Of a DNA stretch of 64,000 nt, positions 35,315 through 45,347 are shown piece after piece. A model generated the notes under the pieces. It was not told the origin of the DNA. It was given only the letters and a program-made list of their open reading frames with translations, and made no database searches. The stretch is from the NCBI RefSeq assembly GCF_008017445.1, contig NZ_VRSW01000001.1, forward strand, positions 62,001-126,000. Direction: 5' to 3'. The translations under genes were made by a program, and so were the position numbers. Positions within the stretch are counted from its first letter, which is position 1. Each line of letters opens with the position of its first letter. Source of the DNA: Microbacterium mitrae (GTDB lineage: Bacteria > Actinomycetota > Actinomycetes > Actinomycetales > Microbacteriaceae).

Positions 35315-36238
35315 ATGTCGCAACCGGATGAGGGGCAATACCCCGGAACCCCGCCTCGCCCACCCGGCGATGGCCAGGCGCCGCCGTACGGCGGGCCACC
35401 GGTTACGCCGCAACCCCCGCAATACGGCCAGGCTCCGCAGTATGCCCAGGCGCCGCAATCGCCCTACGGTCAGAACCCGCAGTACGGGTATGCGCCGCCG
35501 AGCGGTGCGCCCATGCCGAAGAAGCCAAAAACAGGGCTGATCATCACGATCGTGCTCGTCTCGGTCGCAGCGTTGGCAGCACTCGCCGTTGCCGCGATGG
35601 TCTTGCTCGGAGCATTTTCACCGAACGATGCTGACGAAGCTGCCGGCGGCGACTCCACCTCCGTTCCGCAGCCCACTCCAACGGTTGAGCCCACGACCAC
35701 CAGTGAGCCTGCACCCACGGACTCGCCCGATACCTCAGAGCTTGACCTCTCGCCTCGGGACCCGGCGACGCCGTGGCCAGAGACAACCGTAACCTGGCAA
35801 CCGGGCTCTGCCGAGGCGTTTGCCGCTCGCGAGCAATTCTTCATTGATCAGCAATTGCCGCTGGATGGTTCCGCGCTCGTTGCCACCACTCCAGAACAGC
35901 GCACATTTATTGAGCGCCAGCGCGAACACATGGCCAACAACGGGGTCCAAATGACGCCGCAACTGGAGACCATCTTTCTCGCGATGACGAGCGATGCGTG
36001 TGAGACCGCGATTCTGAACGCGCACAACATCGACGCCGCGGGCTATGCGTCGTTCGTTGACACCTCACCGATCTTCATTGACTTGTTGGGCTCATCCACC
36101 GGTGAGGAACGCGCGGCTGCGAGTGAAAGCCTGGAATCGATCATGCTGTTCGGCATGTCATACGTCTGCCCGGGAGATGTGAACGACTGGGCGCTCATCT
36201 ATGAAGAGCGCTACGACGCGTATCCGCAGATCTACTGA
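35315..36238 (+). CDS. Pro/Gln-rich single-pass membrane protein, unknown function
   Basis: A 307-residue protein with a strong AGGAGG 4 bases before ATG. Residues 1-68 are a Pro/Gln/Tyr/Gly repeat region (units such as Y-G-Q-A-P-Q), then K-K-P-K and one membrane segment (about 71-97), a Thr/Pro/Ser-rich linker, and a C-terminal extracytoplasmic domain of about 165 residues with two conserved-looking Cys (S-D-A-C-E-T and Y-V-C-P-G). The layout recalls actinobacterial surface proteins with cytosolic Pro-rich tails. In mycobacteria this place is held by phospholipid genes, which this is not. Confidence 0.75.
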   Translation: MSQPDEGQYPGTPPRPPGDGQAPPYGGPPVTPQPPQYGQAPQYAQAPQSPYGQNPQYGYAPPSGAPMPKKPKTGLIITIVLVSVAALAALAVAAMVLLGAFSPNDADEAAGGDSTSVPQPTPTVEPTTTSEPAPTDSPDTSELDLSPRDPATPWPETTVTWQPGSAEAFAAREQFFIDQQLPLDGSALVATTPEQRTFIERQREHMANNGVQMTPQLETIFLAMTSDACETAILNAHNIDAAGYASFVDTSPIFIDLLGSSTGEERAAASESLESIMLFGMSYVCPGDVNDWALIYEERYDAYPQIY

Positions 36239-36267
36239 CGGATACCGCCGCCCGGTGTGCGGCCACC

Positions 36268-36286
36268 CGCGCGACGCGTGCGCGCG
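36268..36286 (+). terminator. possible hairpin terminator
   Basis: CGCGCG repeated as an inverted stem around ACGCGTG in the 110-base gap before the next gene. No U tract. Confidence 0.3.
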
Positions 36287-36348
36287 TTAGTCGCGAAAGC
36301 CTGCGTGATGCGCCACAATGACATGCACTAACAAGACTCGGGGCGTGC

Positions 36349-37104
36349 ATGTCGGGATTCGTGACTTTGGTTGTTCTCATCCTCGTTTTTCTCGTGATGG
36401 GGTGGATGACCACACCACAGGGTGACCCGAACAACCGCTGGCGACGTACCGTCATGTTTCTCGGCGCCGTCGGCCTCGGCACGGTACTGGTAGTCGGCGG
36501 CTTCGTCGTGCTTCTTGCCGTATTGCTGGTCGTTGGCCTGTTGAACGCGTGGTTTGGCTTTGATCCGGGGCTCTTCACGGGCATCTTCATCATGGTGCTC
36601 GTGGGTGGCGTGCTGCTCTTCTCCGCCTTTTTGCCGTTGCTACGCCGGATGCGCATCAGTTTGCAGGTGCTCACCATCGTTGAGTACTACATTCAGTGGA
36701 TGCTGATCTATGTGACGATCTATCAGGTCGCGATTGATCAGCTCAAGGGGCTGGGCAATATTCTCGGCGGCGCCGAGTTCAAGGGTAAGCTGACCGGCTA
36801 TCTTTCCAACGTGCTTGACCCCGCGTTTCTGGTCGTGCTGCTGCTGCCGGTGCTGATCTCGGTCTGGGTCACGGTGGCGATGGCGAAACTTCGCATCGAG
36901 GCCGAGCACGGTGCCGACGCCACCGAAAAGGTGACGTTCAAGCGTTCTGTTCGTCGCGGCGATCAGCGCGCGGTGACCGCGGTCGGTGCGCCGTCACGAA
37001 CCGAAGAGCAGGCGTCAGGCGAGCTCGCTGACGACGAGGCAAGCGACGACACGCTCGCAGCCAAATCGAGCATCGAACGCGCCGACGCCTCAGACGAAGA
37101 CTGA
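36349..37104 (+). CDS. polytopic membrane protein, unknown function
   Basis: A 251-residue protein with about five hydrophobic stretches (2-20, 35-65, 73-97, 107-127 and 160-180) and a hydrophilic, acidic C-terminal tail of about 65 residues rich in Ala, Asp, Glu and Ser. I do not recognise a family. The ATG has no clear Shine-Dalgarno sequence. It ends 17 bases from the stop of the convergent pdxR gene. Confidence 0.7.
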   Translation: MSGFVTLVVLILVFLVMGWMTTPQGDPNNRWRRTVMFLGAVGLGTVLVVGGFVVLLAVLLVVGLLNAWFGFDPGLFTGIFIMVLVGGVLLFSAFLPLLRRMRISLQVLTIVEYYIQWMLIYVTIYQVAIDQLKGLGNILGGAEFKGKLTGYLSNVLDPAFLVVLLLPVLISVWVTVAMAKLRIEAEHGADATEKVTFKRSVRRGDQRAVTAVGAPSRTEEQASGELADDEASDDTLAAKSSIERADASDED

Positions 37105-37121
37105 ACGCGCGGGCGAGAAGT

Positions 37122-38429
37122 TCACCGCACCGATGCGACCAAATCGTCGGCAAGTTGACGTTGGTCGTCGTCGGAAAGGTCATGCACGGTGAGGCGCACG
37201 TGGGTGCCGGAACCAGGGGAGCGGTTGAGGGCAAATTCGTCCTCGGTGCGCGCCAGCCAGCCACGCTTCATCAGCTCCCGCACGACCGCGTCTGCCGAGG
37301 TTCCGGTGTCGACCCACAGGCTAATCGCTGAGAGCGCGGGCGCCGCGATGCCGCGGGCGATGAGGAGATCCGCGAACGCGGCGTTGCGAGTCGCGTAGTG
37401 CTGCGCGGCATCGGCAACGACCCGCTGCGCGGCAGGCATCGTGAGCTGACTGAGCGTGAGCCGCTGCAGAATGTGGCTGACCCACGTGGTTCCGGGGCTC
37501 AGCCGCATCGCCAGGCGAGACTGGGTGTGTGGGTCGGTGGCGACGATGGCGAGGCCCATATCGGGGCCCAAAAACTTGGAGACAGAGCGCACCAGCGCGA
37601 AACGTTGGTGATCGGGGCCGATCAAACTCACCGGCGCCTCGCTGGCCAGCATAGAAAAGTGATCGTCTTCAATGATCAGCACGTACGGGTGCGCGGCAAG
37701 AATGTCACGCAGCTCGGCGGCTCGCTGCGGCGACATCGTGACGCCCGTGGGGTTCTGGGCGCGCGGGGTGGTGACAATCGCGCGGACGCCCTGATCAAGC
37801 GCGTGGCGGAGCCCAGCCGGGGTGATACCTTCGGCATCGACCGGCATGCCGACCGCGCGATACCCACCCAGCTTCACGGTGTGAATGCTGGCGAGAAAGC
37901 AGGGGTCTTCCAGCCCAACGGCATCATCACGCACCAGCGCGCCGGCCAAGAGTCGTTCAATGGCGTCGACGGCGCCGCTCGTGACGGTGATGCCGATATC
38001 TGCGGGCGCGAGATCGGGTGCGCACCAATTGCGCGCCCACTGCTCCAGCGCCGCGTCGATCGTCGGTTCGCCGTACATCACCGGCCGATCAGCCAACGCC
38101 GCGAGCGCGGGTGCCAGGGGTGGGATTAGCCTCGGGTCGGGGTTTCCGGAGCCAACGTCCCGCAGCACCGTGTCGTGGGCGTAGCCGTCTTGCGCGGAAC
38201 GAGCGGAACCAGCGACGCGGGTGCCGCCGCGGCCGTGAGAGGAAGTGACACCCGCCTGAGAGAGTAGTCGGTACGCCGCAACGGCCGTGTTGCGATTGAC
38301 GTTGAGCTGTTCGGCGAGCGTGCGCACCGGGGGCAGGATTTCGCCGGGAACAAGCGTGCCGCGATCAACCAGTGCACGCACGCTTTCGGCGATGTCGGCT
38401 GCGGTGGTTCCGGTGATGTGTTGCGTCAT
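37122..38429 (-). CDS. pdxR: MocR/PdxR-type GntR regulator (wHTH-aminotransferase fusion)
   Basis: A 435-residue regulator. Residues 1-75 form a GntR winged helix ([16 protein letters not shown]). The rest is a fold-type I aminotransferase domain that binds PLP, with the lysine in V-R-S-V-S-K-F-L-G. It lies divergently next to pdxS, the classic arrangement of PdxR, which senses PLP and controls pdxST. The shared 94-base intergenic region holds overlapping promoter elements. Catalytic activity as an aminotransferase is not expected. Confidence 0.9.
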   Translation of the reverse strand: MTQHITGTTAADIAESVRALVDRGTLVPGEILPPVRTLAEQLNVNRNTAVAAYRLLSQAGVTSSHGRGGTRVAGSARSAQDGYAHDTVLRDVGSGNPDPRLIPPLAPALAALADRPVMYGEPTIDAALEQWARNWCAPDLAPADIGITVTSGAVDAIERLLAGALVRDDAVGLEDPCFLASIHTVKLGGYRAVGMPVDAEGITPAGLRHALDQGVRAIVTTPRAQNPTGVTMSPQRAAELRDILAAHPYVLIIEDDHFSMLASEAPVSLIGPDHQRFALVRSVSKFLGPDMGLAIVATDPHTQSRLAMRLSPGTTWVSHILQRLTLSQLTMPAAQRVVADAAQHYATRNAAFADLLIARGIAAPALSAISLWVDTGTSADAVVRELMKRGWLARTEDEFALNRSPGSGTHVRLTVHDLSDDDQRQLADDLVASVR

Positions 38430-38440
38430 GATTACTCACG

Positions 38441-38469
38441 TTGAGTCTAGGGGGAGTGCGCGTGATACT
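38441..38469 (+). promoter_or_regulatory. pdxS promoter overlapping a divergent pdxR -10
   Basis: TTGAGT (38441-38446), 17 bases, GATACT (38464-38469). On the minus strand TAGACT (38448-38443), 13 bases before the pdxR ATG, overlaps the pdxS -35, so a protein bound here could affect both genes. Confidence 0.5.
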
Positions 38470-38480
38470 TTATGGCATAG

Positions 38481-38498
38481 GTCAAACGATTTATTGAC
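38481..38498. promoter_or_regulatory. possible operator, GTCAA-N8-TTGAC
   Basis: A five-base inverted repeat just downstream of the predicted pdxS transcription start. It could be a PdxR site, but known PdxR sites vary and often use direct repeats. Confidence 0.2.
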
Positions 38499-38523
38499 AC
38501 ATCTTCTGCTCAAGGAGCCTCTC

Positions 38524-39414
38524 ATGACTGTTTCCACCACCGCTACGACGCGCGTCAAGCGCGGCCTCGCCGACATGCTGAAGGGCGGCGTCATCATGGA
38601 TGTCGTCACCGCGGAGCAGGCGCGCATTGCCGAAGACGCCGGCGCCGTCGCGGTCATGGCGCTGGAGCGTGTGCCCGCAGATATTCGTGCGCAGGGTGGT
38701 GTCGCACGCATGAGCGACCCGGATCTGATCGATGCGATTCAAGCCGCCGTATCGATTCCGGTGATGGCGAAGGCCCGTATTGGTCACTTCGTTGAGGCTC
38801 AGGTTCTCGGTGCGCTCGGCGTTGACTACATCGACGAGTCTGAGGTGCTTTCTCCGGCCGACTACGTCAACCACATCGACAAGTGGCAGTACGAGGTTCC
38901 GTTTGTCTGCGGCGCCACCAACCTGGGCGAAGCCCTGCGCCGCATCACGGAGGGCGCGGCCATGATCCGCTCGAAGGGTGAGGCCGGAACGGGCGACGTG
39001 TCGGAGGCGACGAAGCACATCCGCACGATCAAGGCCGAGATCAACGCGCTGCGCGCCAAGACGAAGGACGAGCTGTACGTCGCGGCCAAGGAGCTTCAGG
39101 CACCCTACGACCTGGTTGCCGAGGTCGCAGAGACCGGCAAGCTGCCCGTCGTGCTCTTTGTTGCCGGCGGTGTTGCTACCCCTGCCGACGCCGCGATGAT
39201 GATGCAACTGGGTGCTGACGGCGTCTTCGTTGGTTCCGGCATCTTTAAGTCGGGCAACCCGGCCGCTCGCGCGGCAGCCATCGTCAAGGCGACCACGTTC
39301 TTTGACGACGCCAACGTGATCGCCGAGGTCTCCCGCGGACTGGGCGAGGCCATGGTCGGCATCAACGTTGCCGACCTGGCAGCACCGCACCGCCTCGCCG
39401 AGCGCGGCTGGTAA
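38524..39414 (+). CDS. pdxS: pyridoxal 5'-phosphate synthase subunit PdxS
   Basis: A 296-residue lyase subunit that makes PLP from ribose 5-phosphate, glyceraldehyde 3-phosphate and ammonia delivered by PdxT. Seen: L-K-G-G-V-I-M-D-V near the N-terminus, the Schiff-base Lys at about 83 in [17 protein letters not shown] (phosphate loop) and a C-terminal [14 protein letters not shown] 38524 has AAGGAG 6 bases upstream; the frame continues upstream into the divergent gene. pdxT follows after three bases. Confidence 0.97.
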   Translation: MTVSTTATTRVKRGLADMLKGGVIMDVVTAEQARIAEDAGAVAVMALERVPADIRAQGGVARMSDPDLIDAIQAAVSIPVMAKARIGHFVEAQVLGALGVDYIDESEVLSPADYVNHIDKWQYEVPFVCGATNLGEALRRITEGAAMIRSKGEAGTGDVSEATKHIRTIKAEINALRAKTKDELYVAAKELQAPYDLVAEVAETGKLPVVLFVAGGVATPADAAMMMQLGADGVFVGSGIFKSGNPAARAAAIVKATTFFDDANVIAEVSRGLGEAMVGINVADLAAPHRLAERGW

Positions 39415-39417
39415 AGC

Positions 39418-39996
39418 ATGATCGTCGGTGTGCTCGCCCTCCAGGGCGGAGTAAGCGAGCACATTGCGATGCTCGAGAGCCTCGGCGTCACCGCGCGTCC
39501 GGTGCGCCGCCCCGACGACCTTGTTGGGCTCGACGGGCTGGTGCTACCCGGCGGTGAATCCGGCGTCATTGATCGCCTGACGCGGCTGTTCGGTCTGCGC
39601 GCGCCGCTGCAAGAGGCGATCGCGTCCGGTCTGCCGGTGCTCGGAACCTGTGCTGGGCTCATCCTGCTTGCCGACCGCATCCTCGGCGCGGCTCCCGGTC
39701 AGCAAACGCTCGGCGGCCTCGACGTCACCGTGCAGCGAAATGCCTTCGGCTCGCAGCGCGACTCGTTTGACACCGTGGTTGACGTCGCCGGGGTGGGGGC
39801 GATTGAGGCTTCGTTCATTCGCGCCCCGATTGTGACGGCGGTGGGAACCAATGCGCAGGTGATTGCGCAACTGCCCGATGGCCGCATCGTTGGCGTGCGT
39901 CAGGGCAACCTGATCGGAGTTTCGTTTCATCCCGAAGTTTCTGGCGACAGTCGATTGCACTCCGCTTTTGTGCAGTCAATCGCCGCGCGCGTGTGA
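39418..39996 (+). CDS. pdxT: pyridoxal 5'-phosphate synthase glutaminase subunit PdxT
   Basis: A 192-residue class I glutamine amidotransferase. Seen: L-A-L-Q-G-G at the N-terminus, G-G-E-S-G for glutamine binding, nucleophile Cys at about 78 in G-T-C-A-G, and the H-P-E of the catalytic His-Glu pair near 171-173. It releases ammonia for PdxS in the dodecameric complex. It begins three bases after the pdxS stop. Confidence 0.96.
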   Translation: MIVGVLALQGGVSEHIAMLESLGVTARPVRRPDDLVGLDGLVLPGGESGVIDRLTRLFGLRAPLQEAIASGLPVLGTCAGLILLADRILGAAPGQQTLGGLDVTVQRNAFGSQRDSFDTVVDVAGVGAIEASFIRAPIVTAVGTNAQVIAQLPDGRIVGVRQGNLIGVSFHPEVSGDSRLHSAFVQSIAARV

Positions 39997-40047
39997 CTTT
40001 CGTGATCTGCGCGTAAACTGAGTGGCGCAAAACACGAGCGGAGACAT

Positions 40048-40809
40048 ATGTCAGGGCATTCCAAATGGGCAACCACGAAGCACAAGAAGGCCGTCATCGA
40101 CGCGCGACGTGCCAAGTCGTGGGCAAAGCTCATCAAGAACATCGAAGTTGCAGCAAAGCTCGGCGGCGCCGACCTCTCGGGCAACCCGACGCTATTTGAC
40201 GCCGTACTCAAGGCGAAGAAGACGTCTGTTCCCAAAGACAACATTGACCGCGCCATCAAGCGTGGCGCCGGCATCGGTGGCGAAGCCATCGAGTACACCT
40301 CGATCATGTACGAAGCGTATGGCCCCAACGGTGTCGCGCTCATGATCGAGTGTCTGACCGACAACAAGAACCGCGCAGCGGCCGAGGTGCGCACGGCTCT
40401 GAGCCGCAACGGCGGCACGCTGGCAGACCCTGGTTCCGTCGCCTACAACTTCGCACGCAAGGGCGTTATCGAGGTTCCGGTTGAAGGAACCACGGAAGAC
40501 GACGTCATGATGGCGGCGCTGGACGCAGGCGCAGAAGAAATCACCAACGAGGGCGAGACCTTCGAAGTGATTACGGAGCCCGCAGACCTGGTCGCCACGC
40601 GTACCGCGCTGCAGGAGGCTGGCATCGAGTACGACAGCGCTGAGGCGCAGTTTGTGCCCAACCTGAAGGTCGAAGTTGACGCCGACACGGCGCGCAAGAT
40701 CTTCCGTCTGATCGACGCCCTCGAAGACTCTGAAGACGTGCAGAACGTGTACTCGAACTTTGATCTGACCCCCGAGGTTCAGGCAGAGCTCGAAGCCGAA
40801 GACGAGTAA
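40048..40809 (+). CDS. yebC: YebC/PmpR-family protein
   Basis: A 253-residue cytosolic protein opening with the family hallmark [13 protein letters not shown]. Members have been described both as DNA-binding regulators and, more recently, as ribosome-associated factors easing translation of proline stretches. The family place before ruvC is conserved across actinobacteria. A -10 TAAACT lies at 40013-40018 and GGAG 6 bases before the ATG. Confidence 0.95.
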   Translation: MSGHSKWATTKHKKAVIDARRAKSWAKLIKNIEVAAKLGGADLSGNPTLFDAVLKAKKTSVPKDNIDRAIKRGAGIGGEAIEYTSIMYEAYGPNGVALMIECLTDNKNRAAAEVRTALSRNGGTLADPGSVAYNFARKGVIEVPVEGTTEDDVMMAALDAGAEEITNEGETFEVITEPADLVATRTALQEAGIEYDSAEAQFVPNLKVEVDADTARKIFRLIDALEDSEDVQNVYSNFDLTPEVQAELEAEDE

Positions 40810-40847
40810 TACCCGCGCGCCCAGCGCCGCACGTCACAGTGCTCGCA

Positions 40848-40853
40848 TACCGT
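40848..40853 (+). promoter_or_regulatory. -10 element, leaderless start of ruvC
   Basis: TACCGT, six bases, GTG 40860. Confidence 0.45.
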
Positions 40854-40859
40854 TGGTGT

Positions 40860-41426
40860 GTGAGCACTGTGCGCGTTTTGGGCATCGACCCTGGCCTGAC
40901 CCGTTGCGGTGTCGGCATCGTCGATGTGCAGGCCAACCGCTCAGCCACCCTCGTGCACGTCGGCGTGATTGGTTCATCTCCCGATATGGAACCAGGCATG
41001 CGGCTTGCGCTTATTGCGCGTGGCATCCGCGCCGTGCTTGACGAGCATCGGCCAGACGCGGTCGCGGTGGAGCGTGTGTTCGCACAGCACAACAAGTCGA
41101 CCGTGATGGCGACGGCACAGGCATCGGGCGTCGCGCTCATGCTGGCCGCCGAACGCGGTATCCCCACGGCAACGCACACACCGAGTGAGGTAAAGGCTGC
41201 GATCACCGGATACGGCAACGCCGAAAAGCTCCAGGTGCAGACGATGGTTGCCCGCGTGCTGCGACTCGATGAGCTCCCGAAGCCAGCGGATGCCGCGGAC
41301 GCGCTGGCGTTGGCGTTGTGTCATGCCTGGCGACGCGGTTCCGTCGCGGTAGCGGGCGCGGAAGGGCGGCTCACGCCCGCGCAGCGCGCGTGGGCAGAAG
41401 CCGAGCGCCGCACGCGGCGCGCGTGA
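40860..41426 (+). CDS. ruvC: Holliday junction endonuclease RuvC
   Basis: A 188-residue RNase H-fold resolvase. Catalytic acids are visible: Asp at about 10 in G-I-D-P-G, Glu in V-E-R-V-F near 70, and Asp in A-D-A-A-D-A-L near 145. [11 protein letters not shown] is the conserved DNA-contact region. GTG 40860 fits the leaderless -10 element; GTG 40869 would give the shorter classical N-terminus. It cuts junctions processed by RuvAB, encoded next. Confidence 0.94.
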   Translation: MSTVRVLGIDPGLTRCGVGIVDVQANRSATLVHVGVIGSSPDMEPGMRLALIARGIRAVLDEHRPDAVAVERVFAQHNKSTVMATAQASGVALMLAAERGIPTATHTPSEVKAAITGYGNAEKLQVQTMVARVLRLDELPKPADAADALALALCHAWRRGSVAVAGAEGRLTPAQRAWAEAERRTRRA

Positions 41427-41479
41427 CGATTCTCCCACGCTCACTCGGAGTGTTGTCGAACATATCTACGATGCATGCG

Positions 41480-41485
41480 TAGGGT
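41480..41485 (+). promoter_or_regulatory. -10 element, leaderless start of ruvA
   Basis: TAGGGT, six bases, ATG 41492, in the 65-base gap between ruvC and ruvA; ruvAB may therefore have its own promoter. Confidence 0.45.
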
Positions 41486-41491
41486 GGAACC

Positions 41492-42100
41492 ATGATCTCT
41501 TCTCTGCGTGGCACCGTGCTGCACGCATCGCTTGATGCCGTCATCATCGATGTGGGTGGTGTGGGCTTCTCCGTTGCCGTGCCGCCGGACGTTGCCCGCA
41601 CGGCGCACGTGGGGGAGACGCTTGCGTTGCACACGCACCTGGTCGTCCGAGAAGACGCGCTGAACCTGTTTGGTTTTGCCGAGCGTGAAGAACTCACCGT
41701 CTTTGGCGTGCTCATTTCAGTGACCGGCGTCGGGCCGAAATCGGCCCTCGGGGTGCTATCAACCCTCACGGTCGAACAGATTGCTCAGGCCGTGGCCGAT
41801 GACGACGACACGCCGTTTCGCAAGGTGTCGGGCATCGGTCCCAAGACCGCCAAGCTCATCGTGGTGCAGCTGGCAGGAAAGATCGCGCCACCCGTTCCGG
41901 GCGCCGCGCCCCTCGCCTCGGTCGCGCCCGATGTTTCCGCACAGGTGACCATCGCACTCACCGGGCTGGGATGGAATGAACGTCTGGCAGCCGACGCCGT
42001 GGCCGTCGTCGCCGCAGAGGCCACGGAATCGGAGCGTTCCAGCGTGCAGGCGCTGCTGCGCCGCGCCCTCGCGGCGCTCGGACCCCAGGCGAGCCGATGA
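41492..42100 (+). CDS. ruvA: Holliday junction branch migration protein RuvA
   Basis: A 202-residue junction-binding protein. It has the N-terminal OB domain (M-I-S-S-L-R-G-T-V), two helix-hairpin-helix motifs (V-T-G-V-G-P-K-S-A and V-S-G-I-G-P-K-T-A) and the C-terminal three-helix RuvB-binding domain after a Pro/Ala linker. It overlaps ruvB by ATGA. Confidence 0.96.
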   Translation: MISSLRGTVLHASLDAVIIDVGGVGFSVAVPPDVARTAHVGETLALHTHLVVREDALNLFGFAEREELTVFGVLISVTGVGPKSALGVLSTLTVEQIAQAVADDDDTPFRKVSGIGPKTAKLIVVQLAGKIAPPVPGAAPLASVAPDVSAQVTIALTGLGWNERLAADAVAVVAAEATESERSSVQALLRRALAALGPQASR

Positions 42101-43125
42101 CAGACGAAATCAGTCCGGTGTCGCCGGCGCCACAAGACGATACGGAGCTCGCCATCGAAGGCGCATTGCGCCCCGCATCCCTCGATGCTTTCATCGGTCA
42201 GCACAAGGTGCGTGGCCAGCTGGAGCTGCTGCTGGAGGCGGCTCGTCTCCAGCACCGCACGCCCGACCATATTTTGCTTTCTGGCCCTCCGGGGCTCGGA
42301 AAGACGACGCTCGCCATGATTGTTGCGCATGAGTCAAATCGTCCGCTGCGCCTCTCGTCCGGCCCCGCCATTCAGCACGCGGGAGACCTCGCCGCGCTAC
42401 TCTCGAGCCTCACGCCGGGCGAAGTTCTCTTCATCGATGAAATTCATCGCATGGCGCGCTCGGCCGAAGAAATGCTCTACCTCGCGATGGAAGACTTTCG
42501 CATCGACATCATGGTCGGCAAGGGCGCCGGCGCCACCAGCATTCCACTCGAGTTGGCGCCGTTCACCCTCGTCGGCGCAACCACTCGTTCCGGCATGCTG
42601 CCCAACCCGTTGCGCGACCGCTTCGGTTTTACCGCGCACCTGGAGTATTACGACGCGGCCGAACTCGAACAGGTCGTTCACCGCTCGTCTCTTGTCATTG
42701 GCGTTGACCTTGGCCCCGAAGCCCGCGGTGAAATCGCGCGGCGCTCGCGTGGCACACCGCGAATCGCCAACCGCCTGTTGCGCCGCGTGCGTGACTATCT
42801 GCTCGTGCATCAGGTTCAATCAGACGTGCAGGCCGTCTCCGCGGCACTCGATCTTTACGATGTTGATGCGATCGGTCTTGACCGTCTTGACCGCGCCGTT
42901 CTTGACGCTCTGGTGCGAAAGTTTCGCGGCGGACCGGTCGGACTATCGACGCTAGCGGTTGCGGTGGGCGAAGAAGCCGATACGGTGGAGAGTGTGGTTG
43001 AGCCATATCTGGTGAGAATCGGATTCATGGGTCGCACTCCACGAGGACGAATCGCGATGCCCGAAGCGTACGCACACCTCAGAATCCCGCATTCTGACGG
43101 TGGTCTTCGTTTCGATGATTTATAA
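42097..43125 (+). CDS. ruvB: Holliday junction branch migration ATPase RuvB
   Basis: A 342-residue AAA+ motor. Walker A is G-P-P-G-L-G-K-T-T, Walker B L-F-I-D-E-I-H-R, Sensor 1 V-G-A-T-T-R-S and the arginine finger region R-D-R-F-G; a winged-helix DNA-binding domain ends it ([10 protein letters not shown]). Length is normal. The stop codon overlaps a consensus -10 hexamer that probably belongs to yajC. Confidence 0.97.
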   Translation: MTDEISPVSPAPQDDTELAIEGALRPASLDAFIGQHKVRGQLELLLEAARLQHRTPDHILLSGPPGLGKTTLAMIVAHESNRPLRLSSGPAIQHAGDLAALLSSLTPGEVLFIDEIHRMARSAEEMLYLAMEDFRIDIMVGKGAGATSIPLELAPFTLVGATTRSGMLPNPLRDRFGFTAHLEYYDAAELEQVVHRSSLVIGVDLGPEARGEIARRSRGTPRIANRLLRRVRDYLLVHQVQSDVQAVSAALDLYDVDAIGLDRLDRAVLDALVRKFRGGPVGLSTLAVAVGEEADTVESVVEPYLVRIGFMGRTPRGRIAMPEAYAHLRIPHSDGGLRFDDL

Positions 43126-43126
43126 T
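43121..43126 (+). promoter_or_regulatory. -10 hexamer for the yajC-secDF-rel unit
   Basis: A perfect TATAAT overlaps the ruvB stop codon, 48 bases before the yajC ATG. No convincing -35 is seen. Confidence 0.4.
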
Positions 43127-43174
43127 CGCTGAAGGTTTTCTTACCTCCCTTAACGCCCGAAAGGCCCCCTTCTG

Positions 43175-43564
43175 ATGTCAGATCCCAGCAGCCTGATTCT
43201 GCTCGTCCTCGCGGGCGCCCTCCTTGTATTCATGATCTTCAACTCGCGCAAGCGCATGAAGAAGATGAAGGAAGAACAGGAAGCAAAGCAGTCCCAGACC
43301 GTTCCCGGCGCTGAGGTTCTGCTGCAGAGCGGTATCTTCGGCACGATTGTTAGCTACGACTCCGAGAACCTTGACGCACCCGTCGAGGTCGAGATTGCAC
43401 CCGGTGTCGTGATCAAGGCGCACAGCCAGGCGATCCTGCGCATTGTGGAGCCGGTTGAGAACGAAGAGGTACTCGAGGCTCCGGCTATCGAGAGCATCGA
43501 CGAAGAGCCGACCATTGAATCGGCTGAAGAAACCCGTCGTCGCCTCGACAACAACAACGGCTAA
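43175..43564 (+). CDS. yajC: preprotein translocase accessory subunit YajC
   Basis: A 129-residue single-pass protein: membrane segment at about 5-23, basic K-R-M-K-K-M-K-E stretch, then the YajC core with G-A-E-V-L-L-Q-S-G-I-F-G-T-I. The acidic C-terminal 40 residues are an extension common in actinobacteria. It works with SecDF beside SecYEG. First gene of yajC-secD-secF. Confidence 0.93.
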   Translation: MSDPSSLILLVLAGALLVFMIFNSRKRMKKMKEEQEAKQSQTVPGAEVLLQSGIFGTIVSYDSENLDAPVEVEIAPGVVIKAHSQAILRIVEPVENEEVLEAPAIESIDEEPTIESAEETRRRLDNNNG

Positions 43565-43619
43565 TACCCGAAGTGATCGCGCGCTCTCGGTGAGCGCTTG
43601 TGTAGAAAGCTGACCATTC

Positions 43620-45347
43620 GTGGCCACATCAACCCCAGTCCGGCACGCTTGGCGTGCGCTGATCGGACTTGTCGTCGTTATCGCGGTGCTCTTCGGAATT
43701 AACGCCCTCGGCGTTTACGTCTTCCAGAAGAGCTCGTGGACCCCCGAGCTTGCTCTTGACCTTCAGGGCGGAACGCAAATCACGCTGTCGGCGCAGACAG
43801 AAGATGGCGCGGCTCCGTCGCCGGAACAATTGCAGCAGGCCGTGGGAATCATCCGCCAGCGTGTTGACGCGTCCGGTGTCTCGGAGTCGGAGATTCTCAC
43901 CGAGGGTGGCCGCAACATCGTGGTGCAGGTTCCCGGAACCATCGACCAGGAGACCAGCGACCGCCTGGAAGCGAGCGCGCAGATGACGTTGCGCCCGGTT
44001 CTGGTGGCAACGCAGGGCGCCAACACCTTCATTGGTGAGGACGGTGCGGAGACGCCCTACCCGTGGCCCACGCAGTCCCTGGCAGCGACGCCCGCCGTCG
44101 AGCCAACGAACGCTTCCGACCTCAACTGGGTGACAGAAGAGCTCGCAGCCGAGTTCAACGCTTTCGACTGCGCGGCTCCCCAGAAGGACCCCTCGAAGGC
44201 TGACCCGGACGCCGCGATGATCGCCTGTGACGCAGACGGCTTCACGAAGTACATCCTCGGCCCCGTCGAACTCGATGGTTCCCACATCGATGACGCATCA
44301 AACGGCTACGACCAGCAGCGCGCACAGTGGCTGGTGCAGCTTGACTTCGATGACGAGGGCACCAAGATCTTCGCGGAGATCAGCCAGCGCCTCGTGACGA
44401 TGACGGGCTCGCAGCGCCAGTTCGCTTTCGTCCTTGACGGCCTGGTGATCTCGGCACCCGAGATGCAGGCACAGATTCTCGACGGCCGCCCATCGATTTC
44501 TGGCCCGACGCTGGATGCCGAAGGAACCAAGGCGCTTGCTGAGCAGCTGAAGTTCGGTGCACTGCCGCTGAGCTTTGTGACGGAGTCCAACTCGCAGATT
44601 TCTGCAACGCTGGGAACCCAGCAGTTGCAGATCGGTCTGATCGCGGCCCTCATCGGTCTCGCGCTGGTCGCCGTCTACTCGCTGATCTCTTATCGCGCTC
44701 TCGGCCTGGTGATCATTGCGTCGCTTGCGGTCATGGCCGTCATCACATACGTGACGCTGTGTATTCTCGCGTGGCGCATGGGCTTCCGCCTGTCGCTCGC
44801 CGGTGTCGCCGGTTTGATTGTGACCATCGGTTTTACCGCCGACTCGTTTATCGTCTACTTCGAACGTATTCGAGACGAATTGCGTGACGGCAAGTCTGTG
44901 ACGGCCGCCGTTGAAGACGGTTGGGACCGCGCTAAGCGCACGATCTACATTTCCAAGTCGATCAACGTGCTGTGCGCCGTGGTGCTGTATGTGCTCGCCG
45001 ACTCGTCGGTCAAGGGCTTCGCGTTCACGCTGGGGCTCACCACCGTCATCGACGTGCTGATCTTCATCCTCTTCACGCACCCGGTCATGCAGCTGTTGGC
45101 ACGTACCCGCTTCTTCGGTGGCGGCCACCCGTTCTCCGGAATGAACGCTGAAGCACTGGGCGCCGTGTACCGCAACCGCGCGCAGTTCAAGGAGATCCCG
45201 ACGACGGCACCGAGCCACGGCAAGAGCGCGAAAGACGCGAAGAGCCGTGGCGAGGCGCAGCGCCGTCAGACCATCGCAGAGCGTAAGGCCGCAGAGGCTA
45301 ACGCCGCTCGAAATACCACCACGACGAAGGAAAGGAACGAAGACTAA
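43620..45347 (+). CDS. secD: protein-export membrane protein SecD
   Basis: A 575-residue RND-like subunit. It has a first membrane segment (about 12-34), the D-L-Q-G-G-T-Q-I motif at the start of the large extracytoplasmic P1 domain, and five C-terminal membrane helices with A-G-V-A-G-L-I-V-T-I-G and D-S-F-I-V-Y-F-E-R-I. The tail is Lys/Arg/Ala-rich. With SecF it uses the proton gradient to pull proteins through the translocon. GTG start; the stop TAA shares a base with the secF ATG. Confidence 0.96.
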   Translation: MATSTPVRHAWRALIGLVVVIAVLFGINALGVYVFQKSSWTPELALDLQGGTQITLSAQTEDGAAPSPEQLQQAVGIIRQRVDASGVSESEILTEGGRNIVVQVPGTIDQETSDRLEASAQMTLRPVLVATQGANTFIGEDGAETPYPWPTQSLAATPAVEPTNASDLNWVTEELAAEFNAFDCAAPQKDPSKADPDAAMIACDADGFTKYILGPVELDGSHIDDASNGYDQQRAQWLVQLDFDDEGTKIFAEISQRLVTMTGSQRQFAFVLDGLVISAPEMQAQILDGRPSISGPTLDAEGTKALAEQLKFGALPLSFVTESNSQISATLGTQQLQIGLIAALIGLALVAVYSLISYRALGLVIIASLAVMAVITYVTLCILAWRMGFRLSLAGVAGLIVTIGFTADSFIVYFERIRDELRDGKSVTAAVEDGWDRAKRTIYISKSINVLCAVVLYVLADSSVKGFAFTLGLTTVIDVLIFILFTHPVMQLLARTRFFGGGHPFSGMNAEALGAVYRNRAQFKEIPTTAPSHGKSAKDAKSRGEAQRRQTIAERKAAEANAARNTTTTKERNED

